DNA of 64,000 nt. Source: Domibacillus antri. Lineage in GTDB: Bacteria; Bacillota; Bacilli; Bacillales; Domibacillaceae. The position numbers and the translations under genes were made by a program. The notes beneath the pieces are model-generated. The model saw only the letters and a list, made by a program, of their open reading frames with translations. It was not told the origin of the DNA and ran no database searches. The stretch lies in NCBI RefSeq assembly GCF_001936625.1, contig NZ_MSDU01000020.1, forward strand, positions 1 to 64,000, in the 5' to 3' direction. Shown piece after piece: positions 55,519-63,579 of this stretch; positions within the stretch are counted from its first letter, which is position 1, and the number at the start of each line of letters is the position of its first letter.

Positions 55519-55947
55519 ATGGAACCTGTCTATAGTGTCACCGTCAATGCGAAAGGCGGACGTGAAGGCAGCGTCTATACAGAAGAAGGACCGCTTCAGC
55601 TGGACCTTACAACACCGGCTATTTTAGGCGGCAAAGAACAGCTGCGCACTAATTATCTTGAATTGTTCGGGGCATCCATTGCAGCTTGTTATCAAAGTGC
55701 CGTACAGCAGGCAGCCGGAATTGATGACCACGCGGAAGAAGCATTTGCCGATGTTGCAGCCCAGGTCGATGTGATGAAGGATCCGGAGCGCGGCGGTCAT
55801 AAACTTTACGTTCTTCTCCATGTAAAATTTTACGGGGGACGATTTAACGAATTGCTCGACCAGCGTGTAATTGACGAAGCGAGCGGCCTCTGCCCGCTCA
55901 TTAAAGCGCTTGAAGGAGAATGCGAATTTTCCATCCGGAAATATTAG
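55519..55947 (+). CDS. Ohr/OsmC-family organic hydroperoxide reductase
   Basis: This 142-residue thiol peroxidase has the two family Cys residues in AACYQSAVQ and SGLCPLIKA, and the N-terminal GGREGSV with an Arg near the active site. It reduces organic peroxides with a lipoylated or dithiol partner. The ATG at 55519 has AAGGAG 9 nt upstream. No ohrR regulator gene is adjacent. A strong terminator follows. Confidence 0.9.
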   Translation: MEPVYSVTVNAKGGREGSVYTEEGPLQLDLTTPAILGGKEQLRTNYLELFGASIAACYQSAVQQAAGIDDHAEEAFADVAAQVDVMKDPERGGHKLYVLLHVKFYGGRFNELLDQRVIDEASGLCPLIKALEGECEFSIRKY

Positions 55948-55948
55948 A

Positions 55949-55975
55949 AAAGCGGCCAGCCGGCCGCTTTCTTTG
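55949..55975 (+). terminator. Terminator of the ohr-like gene
   Basis: Stem AAAGCGGCC / GGCCGCTTT, followed by CTTTG. Confidence 0.75.
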
Positions 55976-56025
55976 TTCGCTAAATTACCGAAATATTTCG
56001 AATAAATTTTTTATTGGCTTTTTTG

Positions 56026-56050
56026 GTTTTATATCGGCTGGATCGGGAAT
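56026..56050 (+). promoter_or_regulatory. Candidate sigma-B promoter of the GlsB-type gene
   Basis: GTTTTA (56026-56031), 13-nt spacer, GGGAAT (56045-56050), close to the sigma-B pattern GTTTAA-N13/15-GGGTAT. B. subtilis GlsB-type genes ywzA and ydaS are sigma-B dependent, which supports it. Confidence 0.55.
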
Positions 56051-56101
56051 ACATAAACCAACAAGGAATTACAAATTATGAATTTTAGGAGGAAAAACAT
56101 C

Positions 56102-56353
56102 ATGGGCTTTCTTATTTTCTTAATTGTCGGCGGGGTCATCGGCTGGCTGGCAGGACTTATTCTAGGTAAAGATATTCCAGGCGGTATTATCGGCAACATC
56201 ATCGCAGGTATTATCGGTGCATGGATTGGCGGCGCGCTTCTTGGCGATATGGGTCCGGAAATCGGTGGTATGGCCATTATTCCAGCATTAATCGGTGCCG
56301 TTATTCTTGTTGCTATTGTCAGCTTTATCCTTAAAAAAATGCGACATGCATAA
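56102..56353 (+). CDS. GlsB/YeaQ/YmgE-family stress membrane protein
   Basis: This 83-residue protein is almost wholly hydrophobic, with three helices and Gly-zipper repeats (GGVIGWLAGLILGKDIPGG, GNIIAGIIGAWIGGALLGD). It matches the transglycosylase-associated/GlsB family, which responds to general stress; biochemical role unknown. The ATG at 56102 follows AGGAGG by 9 nt. Probable sigma-B control. Confidence 0.9.
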   Translation: MGFLIFLIVGGVIGWLAGLILGKDIPGGIIGNIIAGIIGAWIGGALLGDMGPEIGGMAIIPALIGAVILVAIVSFILKKMRHA

Positions 56354-56357
56354 CGTT

Positions 56358-56393
56358 AAAAAAACGTCATCCCGTGTTCGGGATGACGTTTTT
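56358..56393. terminator. Bidirectional terminator between GlsB gene and metC
   Basis: Stem AAAACGTCATCCC / GGGATGACGTTTT with T-runs on both strands. Confidence 0.92.
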
Positions 56394-57548
56394 TCATTGC
56401 GTTAATTGCTGAAAAGCCTGCTCAAAATCACGGATTAAATCATCCGGTGATTCAAGACCGACAGATAGGCGAAGTAATCCATCCGTAATCCCGCGTTTAT
56501 TCCGCTCTTCTGCCGGCATTGCCGCGTGTGACATTTTCGGCGGGTACGATAAAATCGACTCAACAGCGCCAAGGCTGACAGCAAAAACTGGAATATAGAC
56601 GTTTGCACTAAACTGCCGCACCGCGTCTTCACTTTCAAGCTCAAAGGATAATACAGCGCCGCCGCCTGATGCCTGACGGAAATGGATAGCCTGGCCAGGG
56701 TGTGATGCCAGCCCCGGATAGTACACGTTTTTTACTTTCGGGTGAGATGCTAAATAATGCGCGATTTCCGCTGCCCCTTTTTGAGACTGCTCCATGCGGA
56801 CGGATAATGTTTTCAGCCCCCGCAGGACAAGCCAGCAATCCTGAACACCCAATACAGCGCCAAATGAGTTTTGAAGCGCATAAAGCCGGGCTGCCAGCTC
56901 TTCATCCTTCGCCACCGCAAGACCCGCTAACACGTCACTGTGGCCGGATAGAAACTTTGTTGCGCTATGCAGGACAAGATCGACACCGAGCTCGATTGGA
57001 CGCTGTAAAAATGGCGTCAAAAATGTATTATCAAGGCATGTCAGGCAATCATTCGCTCTTGCCAGCTTCACAATGCCCTCGATGTCCGTCACTTTTAAAA
57101 GCGGGTTCGATGGTGTTTCCATATAAATCACTTTCGTATTAGGCTGAATCGCCTTTGCGACCGCATTCAGGTCCGTCATATCAACGAATGTATGCTCAAT
57201 GCCAAAGCGTGTCAATACGGCTGTTACCATTCTGAACGTGCCGCCGTATACATCTTCTGTTACGACAACATGATCCCCTTTTGATAATAAAAGAAACGCG
57301 GTTGAAATCGCAGCCATTCCGGATGCAAAAGCAAATCCGCGGACGCCGCCTTCAAGCTCCGCGATGGCCGCTTCAAGCGTTTCCCGTGTCGGATTTCCTG
57401 AACGGCTGTAGTCGTACTGGCCGAAAGAGTCAAAATCAGACTGATGAAACGTTGACGCGTGCTGAATGGGTACACTGACCGCCCCTGTATTCGGGTCAAA
57501 CTTATGTTCATTGTGGAGCAATTTTGTTTGAAATGTATAGCCGCTCAT
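56394..57548 (-). CDS. metC: Cystathionine beta-lyase
   Basis: This 384-residue Cys/Met-metabolism PLP enzyme has the PLP-Lys motif LHSATKFLSGHSDVLAG, the N-terminal YSRSGNPTRETLE and the SGMAAIS segment. It cleaves cystathionine to homocysteine, pyruvate and ammonia. It starts 4 nt after the metI stop, as in the metIC operon of B. subtilis, and shares the SAM-I riboswitch leader. Distinguishing it from related gamma-lyases rests on operon position. Confidence 0.9.
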   Translation of the reverse strand: MSGYTFQTKLLHNEHKFDPNTGAVSVPIQHASTFHQSDFDSFGQYDYSRSGNPTRETLEAAIAELEGGVRGFAFASGMAAISTAFLLLSKGDHVVVTEDVYGGTFRMVTAVLTRFGIEHTFVDMTDLNAVAKAIQPNTKVIYMETPSNPLLKVTDIEGIVKLARANDCLTCLDNTFLTPFLQRPIELGVDLVLHSATKFLSGHSDVLAGLAVAKDEELAARLYALQNSFGAVLGVQDCWLVLRGLKTLSVRMEQSQKGAAEIAHYLASHPKVKNVYYPGLASHPGQAIHFRQASGGGAVLSFELESEDAVRQFSANVYIPVFAVSLGAVESILSYPPKMSHAAMPAEERNKRGITDGLLRLSVGLESPDDLIRDFEQAFQQLTQ

Positions 57549-57552
57549 CCAA

Positions 57553-58653
57553 TCATCCTTTCATTTTTTCAAATGCCTGTGTTAAATCGGCTATTAGATC
57601 GTCTGCGTGCTCAATGCCGATGGAGAAACGCAAAAGCCTGTTACAGACACCGTTTGCAATCCGCACATCTTCCGGGATATCCATATGCGTCTGCGTTGCC
57701 GGATACGTAATAAAGCTTTCCACACCGCCAAGGCTTTCCGCAAATGAAATTAATTTCATATTTTGCAAAAATGGATTGACCCAGTTTTCCGACTTTAACC
57801 GGAATGAGAGCATGCCGCCCTGCCCCGGATACAGCACATCTAAAATATCGTCATGTGTTTCTAAAAACGCAGCGATTTTTTGACCGTTTTCCGTATGCTG
57901 CTTCATACGAAGACTCAATGTTTTCATGCCGCGGGCAAGCAGCCAGGAATCAAACGGTGACAATACGGCGCCAATCGCATTTTGGAATTCAAAAACTTTC
58001 GCAGACAATTCTTCCCCTTTTACGGCAATAAGACCCGCCAGCACATCGTTATGGCCGCCCAAGTATTTTGTTGCGCTGTGAAGAACGATATCGGCTCCTT
58101 GTTCAATCGGGCGCTGCAAAACCGGTGTATAGAACGTATTATCAACGATCAAGATCAAATGGTGTTCTTTCGCAAAAGCTGCCACAGAAGCAATATCTGT
58201 TTCTTTCATTAACGGATTTGTCGGTGTTTCTAAAAAAATCGCTTTCGTTTTATCGGATACACGTTTTTTTGTTTCTTCAAGATTCTCAAAACTGTCGTAT
58301 GTAAAATCGAGCCCGAATTTTTTCCAGCCTTTTTCAAACAAGCGATACGTGCCGCCGTACAAATCGGCGGAAACGAGAAATTCATCGCCCGGCTCAAACA
58401 AGGAAAGCAGCGTATGAATAGCCGCCATGCCGGATGAAAAAGCAAAACCGGCATCTGCCCCTTCAAGATCCGCTATCGCTTTTTCCACGACTTCCCTTGT
58501 CGGGTTACCTGTCCGCACATAATCATAGCCTGTTGACATGCCGATACCTTCGTGGCGGTATGCAGTAGAAAAATAAACCGGCGGGTTGATGGTTCCTGTT
58601 GGGTTCTTTGTCCGATTGCCGATCTGTGCTAATTTCGTTTCAATATTTGTCAT
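57553..58653 (-). CDS. metI: Cystathionine gamma-synthase / O-acetylhomoserine thiolyase
   Basis: This 366-residue paralog of MetC has PLP-Lys motif LHSATKYLGGHNDVLAG, N-terminal NPTGTINPPVYFSTAYRHEG and YVRTGNPTREVVE. In B. subtilis MetI joins an acylhomoserine with cysteine to form cystathionine. It is the first gene of metIC, with AAAAGGAG before the ATG and a SAM-I riboswitch upstream, so it is shut off by S-adenosylmethionine. Confidence 0.92.
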   Translation of the reverse strand: MTNIETKLAQIGNRTKNPTGTINPPVYFSTAYRHEGIGMSTGYDYVRTGNPTREVVEKAIADLEGADAGFAFSSGMAAIHTLLSLFEPGDEFLVSADLYGGTYRLFEKGWKKFGLDFTYDSFENLEETKKRVSDKTKAIFLETPTNPLMKETDIASVAAFAKEHHLILIVDNTFYTPVLQRPIEQGADIVLHSATKYLGGHNDVLAGLIAVKGEELSAKVFEFQNAIGAVLSPFDSWLLARGMKTLSLRMKQHTENGQKIAAFLETHDDILDVLYPGQGGMLSFRLKSENWVNPFLQNMKLISFAESLGGVESFITYPATQTHMDIPEDVRIANGVCNRLLRFSIGIEHADDLIADLTQAFEKMKG

Positions 58654-58673
58654 CCCTATCGCTCCTTTTCAAT

Positions 58674-58820
58674 AAAAAAAACAAGCCTTCATGGAAGAAG
58701 GCTTGTTTTTACACTTCTTCTCATCTCCCGGACGGTGTCGGTCCGCTGGATTTAGCACCTTTGCCGCATGGCCGGTTGCTGAAGCATCATCGGGCCAGTC
58801 CCTCCGCTTCTCTTGATAAG
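58674..58820 (-). ncRNA. SAM-I (S-box) riboswitch with terminator
   Basis: Minus-strand RNA from 58820: CTTATCAAGAGAAGCGGAGG, then GGACTGGCCC, GATGATGCTTCAGCAACC, AAGGTGCTAAATCCAGC and GAGATGAGAAG (about 58713). These are all hallmarks of S-box RNAs. A terminator follows, AAAACAAGCCTTC / GAAGGCTTGTTTT, with a long U-run (58674-58711). It controls metIC. Confidence 0.97.
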
Positions 58821-59217
58821 TTTTTTAATTTGTCTTATTTGTTAAATGTACAGGAAAATGACAATGATGACAACCTTTTTATTCGGCCGCCGCCTGAAAG
58901 GGCAACATGCTCATCCTTAAGAAAGGAAACGCAGAAGAGATGAAAATACAATGATCCATTTCCGGAAAATTCAGTGCCCATTGAGATGAATCTACACGTC
59001 AAAAAAAGGATCAAGTGTCTCTATTTAAGTGTACATGGTATTTTAGTGGGATAAATTCACTTAATGTGTTTTTTTATGCATGAAAATACGTTTATGGCAT
59101 ATAAATAAAAAGAATTGTAAAGAAATATCAATTTAATATTAACCTTTTGTAAATTTTATGTTAAGATACAAATAGAAGTATTGACAAATAGGAAATGGAG
59201 GAAGGAGTGAATGAGCT
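58821..59217. other. Intergenic region upstream of metIC and the 91-residue gene
   Basis: The part nearest metIC should hold its promoter; on the minus strand TTGTCA...TACATT with a 17-nt spacer is one option. The remainder is A/T-rich. For the plus-strand gene, TTAACC with 17 nt to TAAGAT near 59163 is a weak promoter. No other gene or RNA seen. Confidence 0.4.
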
Positions 59218-59493
59218 ATGACAGTAGCTGAATTCTACGGAGGAGTCGAATATTCTGTCACACAATTTGCTGTGCAGCTTACAAAAGAAATTGAGGAAAA
59301 AATCGCTAAACGCGAATTGTTTTATGAAGATCAGATTATCCGCTATATCGAACGCCGCGCATTATTATTCATCCAGACATTGGCCCTCACCCCGGCCGTT
59401 TCAGCCATCATGAAAAAAGAAGTGACGACTCACGTTCTTTTTAAGCTGAAACCGGTCATGAACCGTCAAATTGTATTCCAGGTCGTAAAATAA
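59218..59493 (+). CDS. Hypothetical 91-residue protein
   Basis: The ATG at 59218 has AAGGAG 10 nt upstream in a long purine tract. The protein is soluble and helical: MTVAEFYGGVEYSVTQFAVQ, a charged helix (LTKEIEEKIAKRELFYEDQI), a basic helix (YIERRALLFIQT), and KKEVTTHVLFKLKPVMNRQ. I do not recognise a family. It stands alone between two oppositely oriented minus-strand units, with its own terminator. An overlapping ATG at 59211 is out of frame. Confidence 0.7.
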   Translation: MTVAEFYGGVEYSVTQFAVQLTKEIEEKIAKRELFYEDQIIRYIERRALLFIQTLALTPAVSAIMKKEVTTHVLFKLKPVMNRQIVFQVVK

Positions 59494-59527
59494 AAAAGAC
59501 GCTTCATTTTGAATGCGTCTTTTTTAT
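59492..59527. terminator. Bidirectional terminator
   Basis: Stem AAAAAAGACGC / GCGTCTTTTTT with an inner TTCA-TTT-TGAA loop, shared by the 91-residue gene and the lipid kinase gene. Confidence 0.88.
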
Positions 59528-60423
59528 TTGGTTAAAATAAGCTGAAGTGCTTTTTCATGAACAGTTATTTCTACGGGCGTTGTACCGATCGGTTCTCCAT
59601 CGACCATGACGGAAATCGGTCTGTTTGTATCTACTGTGACCTTTTTCCCTTTTTTGTACGTTACCCCGTGCGTGATTATCGGTTCTCCGCGCATTAACAT
59701 GGGAAACAGCTGAAACAACACCCTCCCCCGTTTCACCGTATGAAGCATAGTTACATCCATCACGCCGTCCACTGGATGTGCGTACGGGCAAATAACGAGT
59801 CCTCCGCCATATGATGATGTATTGCCGCATGCAAGAAGCCATGTTGTATCTGCTACGTACCGGTCCCCGTCAATGGTGATTGTACATTTAAAAGGTTTAA
59901 ATAACAACGCAGATAAAACGGTTCCGATCACATACGTAAATGTGCCGGCTCCTATTTTGTTCAGCCACTTTTTATAAAATGCCCGGTTTACACGCTGCGC
60001 AATATCAGCGTCAAGCCCTGCTCCGGCAACGGTTAAACCATAGCTCGTATTGATTTTTAATACATCGACCGCTTTTGTTTCACCGGATAGCAGTTTCTTT
60101 ACAAATTGACCTGGATGATTGGTCAGACCAAAAATGCGGGCAATGTCGTTTCCTGAACCAGCAGGTAAAACAGCCAGAGCTGTGTCACCATGAATAACGT
60201 CCTGTAAAATGCCATTAACCGTTCCGTCACCGCCAATAACAGTCACGGCCCTCACCTTTTCTTCCTGCATTTTCTGCCGTACAAATTCCCGTGCTGAAGC
60301 CTCTGAACCGCCAACAAGCACGTCATACGGTATTCGTTTCTTTTGCAGCTGCTGTTCCACCTTCGTCCATAAAGAATGGGCTCTTCCATTCCCGGAAGTT
60401 GGATTGACGATAAAAAGATACAT
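59524..60423 (-). CDS. Diacylglycerol-kinase family lipid kinase
   Basis: A roughly 299-residue lipid kinase with N-terminal FIVNPTSGNGRA, nucleotide motif IGGDGTVNGIL and PAGSGNDIARIFG, and the C-terminal substrate domain ending in PVEITVHEKALQLIL. Paralogs in B. subtilis include DgkB, YtlR and BmrU; which one this matches is unclear. The start is uncertain among GTG 60432, ATG 60429 and ATG 60423; the last fits the family N-terminus. Monocistronic. Confidence 0.88.
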   Translation of the reverse strand: MYLFIVNPTSGNGRAHSLWTKVEQQLQKKRIPYDVLVGGSEASAREFVRQKMQEEKVRAVTVIGGDGTVNGILQDVIHGDTALAVLPAGSGNDIARIFGLTNHPGQFVKKLLSGETKAVDVLKINTSYGLTVAGAGLDADIAQRVNRAFYKKWLNKIGAGTFTYVIGTVLSALLFKPFKCTITIDGDRYVADTTWLLACGNTSSYGGGLVICPYAHPVDGVMDVTMLHTVKRGRVLFQLFPMLMRGEPIITHGVTYKKGKKVTVDTNRPISVMVDGEPIGTTPVEITVHEKALQLILTK

Positions 60424-60494
60424 ACTCATCACTCATTTCTCAGCGGCGCTGTTTATCTATTCATATGTTTTTTCTTCCATTCTATCATAATAAA

Positions 60495-60530
60495 ATAGAA
60501 GCCGGAGTATATGATTTACTCCATCTTCTA
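60495..60530 (-). terminator. Terminator of thiMDE
   Basis: Stem TAGAAGATGGAGTA / TACTCCGGCTTCTA with a U-rich tail, 3 nt past the thiE stop. Confidence 0.7.
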
Positions 60531-60532
60531 CT

Positions 60533-61171
60533 TTATTGCGTTCGTGAAAAAACGTTTTTTAATTGTGATGCTGCTTGTTTTGGATTCTTTGCATGACTTA
60601 TCGCTGTTATGACAGAGACACCATCTGCTCCGGCTTTCATTACTTCCTCTGCATTTTCAATGGTAATACCACCAATGCCGACGATCGGAAAGTCAGGATA
60701 TTTATCTTTCATTTTCCGGATGAGTGTCGTACCTGCAACCGGACGTGTATCGGTTTTCGTCGCCGTCACGTAAATCGGACCGGTTCCGACATAATCCGCT
60801 CCGTCTGCAATCGCTTTTTCAAATTCATCCATCGTATGAACAGAAACGCCGACGATGCCGCCTTTTATTTTTTCACGGACAACAGACGCCGGCTCGTCTT
60901 CCTGTCCGATATGAACACCGTCTGCGGCAATGTCGATGGCAAGTGCAATGTCATCATTAATGATAAATGGAATACCCGCCTGTTTACACTTGGCCTGCAG
61001 GCGCAGGGCAATTTGTTTTTTTCGTTCACCCGTTAATGCCCCTTCGCCTTTTTCACGAAATTGAAACATCGCAATACCGCCGTCAATGGCCGCCTGAAGT
61101 GTTTCTTCAATCGTTGTGAGGCAGTTTGGTGTTCCAGCGATAAAGTAAACAGCCAGCTGTTCTTTTTCCAT
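60533..61171 (-). CDS. thiE: Thiamine phosphate synthase
   Basis: This 212-residue TIM-barrel enzyme couples HMP-PP with THZ-P to thiamine phosphate. Family segments: QFREKG, IINDDIALAIDIAADGVHIGQED, GTGPIYVTATK, GIGGITIENAEEVMKAGADGV (shown in parts). The ATG at 61171 overlaps the thiD stop by one base (TGATG), with GGGGTGGG upstream. Last gene of thiM-thiD-thiE. Confidence 0.95.
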   Translation of the reverse strand: MEKEQLAVYFIAGTPNCLTTIEETLQAAIDGGIAMFQFREKGEGALTGERKKQIALRLQAKCKQAGIPFIINDDIALAIDIAADGVHIGQEDEPASVVREKIKGGIVGVSVHTMDEFEKAIADGADYVGTGPIYVTATKTDTRPVAGTTLIRKMKDKYPDFPIVGIGGITIENAEEVMKAGADGVSVITAISHAKNPKQAASQLKNVFSRTQ

Positions 61172-61974
61172 CAGCACCCACCCCGCTGCCGGTATGCCCA
61201 GTGATTCGTCGGACCGTGACCGCTGCCAATATGGATACCATCTTCAATCGCAGCCTGAATAAACTGTTTCGCTGTTTCAGCCGCTGTCCGTACAGAAGCG
61301 CCTTTTGCGATCGCTGCGGTCATGGCAGCTGAAAACGTGCAGCCTGTTCCATGCGTATCTTTTGTATTAATTCGCTTACCGGAGAAAGTATGGAAAGACT
61401 CACCATCGTACAGTAAATCATATGTGATCTCTCCTTCATCATGGCCGCCTTTTATCAATACATGTTTTACACCAAGCGACGCGATCGCTTTCGCTGCTTC
61501 TTTTTTGTCTTCTACGGATTGAATCGACATGCCGGAAATGGCTTCAGCCTCCGGAATGTTCGGTGTCACCACAAGTGCAAGCGGCAATAATTTTGTTTTT
61601 AATGCTTCCATTGCTTCTTCCTGTAAAAGCGGAGCACCGCCTTTGGCAATCATCACGGGATCGACGATTACATTTTTAAAGCCATGTTCCCGAATTTTCG
61701 CAGCCACCGCTTCGATAATTTCTGTTGAAAATAGCATGCCGGTTTTCAAGGCATCGAGACCAATATCGCTTGCAACCGCATCGATTTGTTTTTCCACAGC
61801 GTCAACGCTCATTGGATAAACGCCGTGAACACCCAGTGTGTTCTGAGCGGTAACGGCTGTAATTGAAGATGTACCAAATACACCGAGCTCTTGGAAAGTC
61901 TTTAAATCGGCTTGAATGCCTGCACCGCCCCCGCTGTCTGAGCCGGCAATTGTCATCGCTTTTTTTATGGTCAT
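61171..61974 (-). CDS. thiD: Hydroxymethylpyrimidine/phosphomethylpyrimidine kinase
   Basis: This 267-residue ribokinase-fold kinase phosphorylates HMP and HMP-P. The substrate motif IAGSDSGGGAGIQADLKTF is at the N-terminus, and the anion-hole/catalytic DTHGTGCTFSAAMTA is near the C-terminus. It lies 2 nt after thiM and overlaps thiE by one base. The thiM-thiD-thiE set is the thiamine salvage pathway. Confidence 0.95.
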   Translation of the reverse strand: MTIKKAMTIAGSDSGGGAGIQADLKTFQELGVFGTSSITAVTAQNTLGVHGVYPMSVDAVEKQIDAVASDIGLDALKTGMLFSTEIIEAVAAKIREHGFKNVIVDPVMIAKGGAPLLQEEAMEALKTKLLPLALVVTPNIPEAEAISGMSIQSVEDKKEAAKAIASLGVKHVLIKGGHDEGEITYDLLYDGESFHTFSGKRINTKDTHGTGCTFSAAMTAAIAKGASVRTAAETAKQFIQAAIEDGIHIGSGHGPTNHWAYRQRGGC

Positions 61975-61976
61975 TT

Positions 61977-62777
61977 TTACAGCTCCTCTATCTTGGCTTT
62001 TTTCATGATTGCCTCTTTTCCCGTTAAGGACAGTTCATTCAAAAATTCCACCGCAAATGTACCCGGACGGTTATGTCCCGACTTTTCAACGGCACGTTCT
62101 GCTGCGACACCGTAAAAAGCAAGAGCGGCGGCCGCTGCCTTGGCATAATTTTTTTCCACTGCGCAAAAAGCCGCAATAACCGAACCGAGAAGGCATCCTG
62201 TCCCCGTAACAGTTGTCAAAATCGGATCGCCGTTTTGAACAGAAAAGGATTCTTTTCCAAAGACTACATCTTCTGCACCGGTAATCACACACGTGACACC
62301 GAGTGTTTCAGACGCTTCTTTTGCCAAAGCTCTCATATCGGCATTTCCTCCTCCATCCACTCCTTTTACTTGTATCGACTGCCCGCAAAGCACGGCAATT
62401 TCACCGGCGTTCCCGCGTAATATATCGACATTAACTTCTGATAAAATGCGTTTTGCACTTTCCGTACGGTAAGGAGTTGCCCCTGCACCAACAGGATCAA
62501 ATAAGACCGGAATACCGGCAGCATTTGCCGCTTTGCCGGCTAAAATCATCGCTTCGACTTTTGGCGCTGTGAGCGTACCGATATTTAAGACAACTGCCCC
62601 AGCGATTTTTGCCATATCCGCCGCCTCTTCAACCGCATCGGCCATAACAGGCGATGCGCCGATTGAGAGCAGCCCGTTTGCTGTAAAATTAGTGACGACT
62701 GTATTCGTTAAATTATGTATAAGCGGTTTTGATTTTCGAACACGCTCAAGCAGTTCTGCCGCGAATTCATTGTTCAT
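61977..62777 (-). CDS. thiM: Hydroxyethylthiazole kinase
   Basis: This 266-residue kinase phosphorylates hydroxyethylthiazole (thiamine salvage). Typical segments: PLIHNLTNTVVTNFTANGLL, GASPVMADA, FDPVGAGATPYR, and the catalytic TVTGTGCLLGSVIAAF. RBS AAAGGGAGAG. First gene of thiMDE; its leader carries a damaged-looking TPP riboswitch and a terminator. Confidence 0.95.
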   Translation of the reverse strand: MNNEFAAELLERVRKSKPLIHNLTNTVVTNFTANGLLSIGASPVMADAVEEAADMAKIAGAVVLNIGTLTAPKVEAMILAGKAANAAGIPVLFDPVGAGATPYRTESAKRILSEVNVDILRGNAGEIAVLCGQSIQVKGVDGGGNADMRALAKEASETLGVTCVITGAEDVVFGKESFSVQNGDPILTTVTGTGCLLGSVIAAFCAVEKNYAKAAAAALAFYGVAAERAVEKSGHNRPGTFAVEFLNELSLTGKEAIMKKAKIEEL

Positions 62778-62830
62778 TTTTTCAACTCTCCCTTTATTAT
62801 TTCATTACACCAGATTTCTTTAGCCTATAC

Positions 62831-62862
62831 AAAAAACCGGAACAGCAATGCGCCTGATCCGG
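62831..62862 (-). terminator. Attenuator terminator in the thiM leader
   Basis: Minus-strand stem CCGGATCAG / CTGTTCCGG (one mismatch) with an 8-nt loop, followed by UUUUUU, about 50 nt before thiM. Confidence 0.75.
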
Positions 62863-62878
62863 GTTGTCATCAGTGATT

Positions 62879-62944
62879 GCTACTTCCCTGCGCTGTCATT
62901 TAACAGATCAGACGAATGGGATTCAGGAACCTCTCTGCTTATGC
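62879..62944 (-). ncRNA. thi-box: TPP riboswitch-like leader, 5' part not recognisable
   Basis: Minus-strand RNA shows the 3' TPP aptamer hallmarks: GCAGAGAGG (for GCUGAGAGG), CCTGAATCCC, TCTGATCTGTTAA and ACAGCGCAGGGAAGT (for CAGCGUAGGGAAGU). The 5' strand GGGGUGC, which should pair with the CCC, is not found upstream; the ppiB terminator starts there. It is therefore a truncated or strongly diverged thi-box. Confidence 0.7.
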
Positions 62945-62958
62945 ATAATACTATAGCA

Positions 62959-62984
62959 TAAAAAAGACCGGCGCGCGGCCGGTC
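62959..62984 (-). terminator. Terminator of ppiB
   Basis: Stem GACCGGC / GCCGGTC (62966-62984) with six U's on the minus strand. Confidence 0.9.
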
Positions 62985-62992
62985 CAATTACT

Positions 62993-63430
62993 TTACGCTT
63001 CAAATACTTCAACTTTTTCCATGACGTCGCCGTTTTTCATTACTTTTACCGCATCCATTCCAGATGTTACTTGTCCGAAAACAGTGTGAACGCCATTCAA
63101 ATGCGGCTGCGGCTCATGAACGATAAAGAACTGGCTTCCGCCTGTATCTTTGCCGGCATGTGCCATTGAAAGAGAACCTTCTTGATGTGTATGCGGGTTT
63201 CCTTCTGTTTCACATTTAATTGTGTAACCAGGACCGCCCATACCAGTACCTGTCGGGTCGCCGCCCTGGCTGACGAATCCTGGAATAACACGGTGGAAAA
63301 CAACCCCGTTGTAGAAGCCTTCGTTTGCTAATTTTTCAAAGTTTTCAACTGTGCCCGGTGCCGCTTCTGGGAACAAGTCAAATTCAATTTTCGCGCCGTC
63401 TTTCATTTGGATATACCCTTTTTTCGCCAA
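62993..63430 (-). CDS. ppiB: Peptidyl-prolyl cis-trans isomerase (cyclophilin)
   Basis: This 145-residue cytoplasmic cyclophilin has active-site segments [35 protein letters not shown] and [12 protein letters not shown]. It is closely similar to B. subtilis PpiB in length and sequence. The start is TTG at 63430 ([10 protein letters not shown]), with AAAGGAG 8 nt upstream; a longer frame to 63481 would include the promoter. Monocistronic. Confidence 0.95.
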   Translation of the reverse strand: MAKKGYIQMKDGAKIEFDLFPEAAPGTVENFEKLANEGFYNGVVFHRVIPGFVSQGGDPTGTGMGGPGYTIKCETEGNPHTHQEGSLSMAHAGKDTGGSQFFIVHEPQPHLNGVHTVFGQVTSGMDAVKVMKNGDVMEKVEVFEA

Positions 63431-63461
63431 AATAATCGCTCCTTTAATTTTAATCTTTACT

Positions 63462-63489
63462 ATAATACCATGCAGACCCACAATTTCAA
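63462..63489 (-). promoter_or_regulatory. ppiB promoter
   Basis: Minus strand TTGAAA (63484-63489), 16-nt spacer, TATTAT (63462-63467). Confidence 0.55.
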
Positions 63490-63579
63490 ACTCGCGTGAT
63501 TTGAAGAAATGTTTTCCGCTTTCAAGTTCCCTTTTTTTTTCTTATAATAGAAGTATTCTAGAAAGGGAGTGTGGTAAAA

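Noticed and set aside
58858-58920. 20-codon frame MTMMTTFLFGRRLKGQHAHP
   Set aside because: It has only a weak AGGAAA site immediately before the ATG, lies in the metIC upstream region, and has no terminator or recognisable feature.
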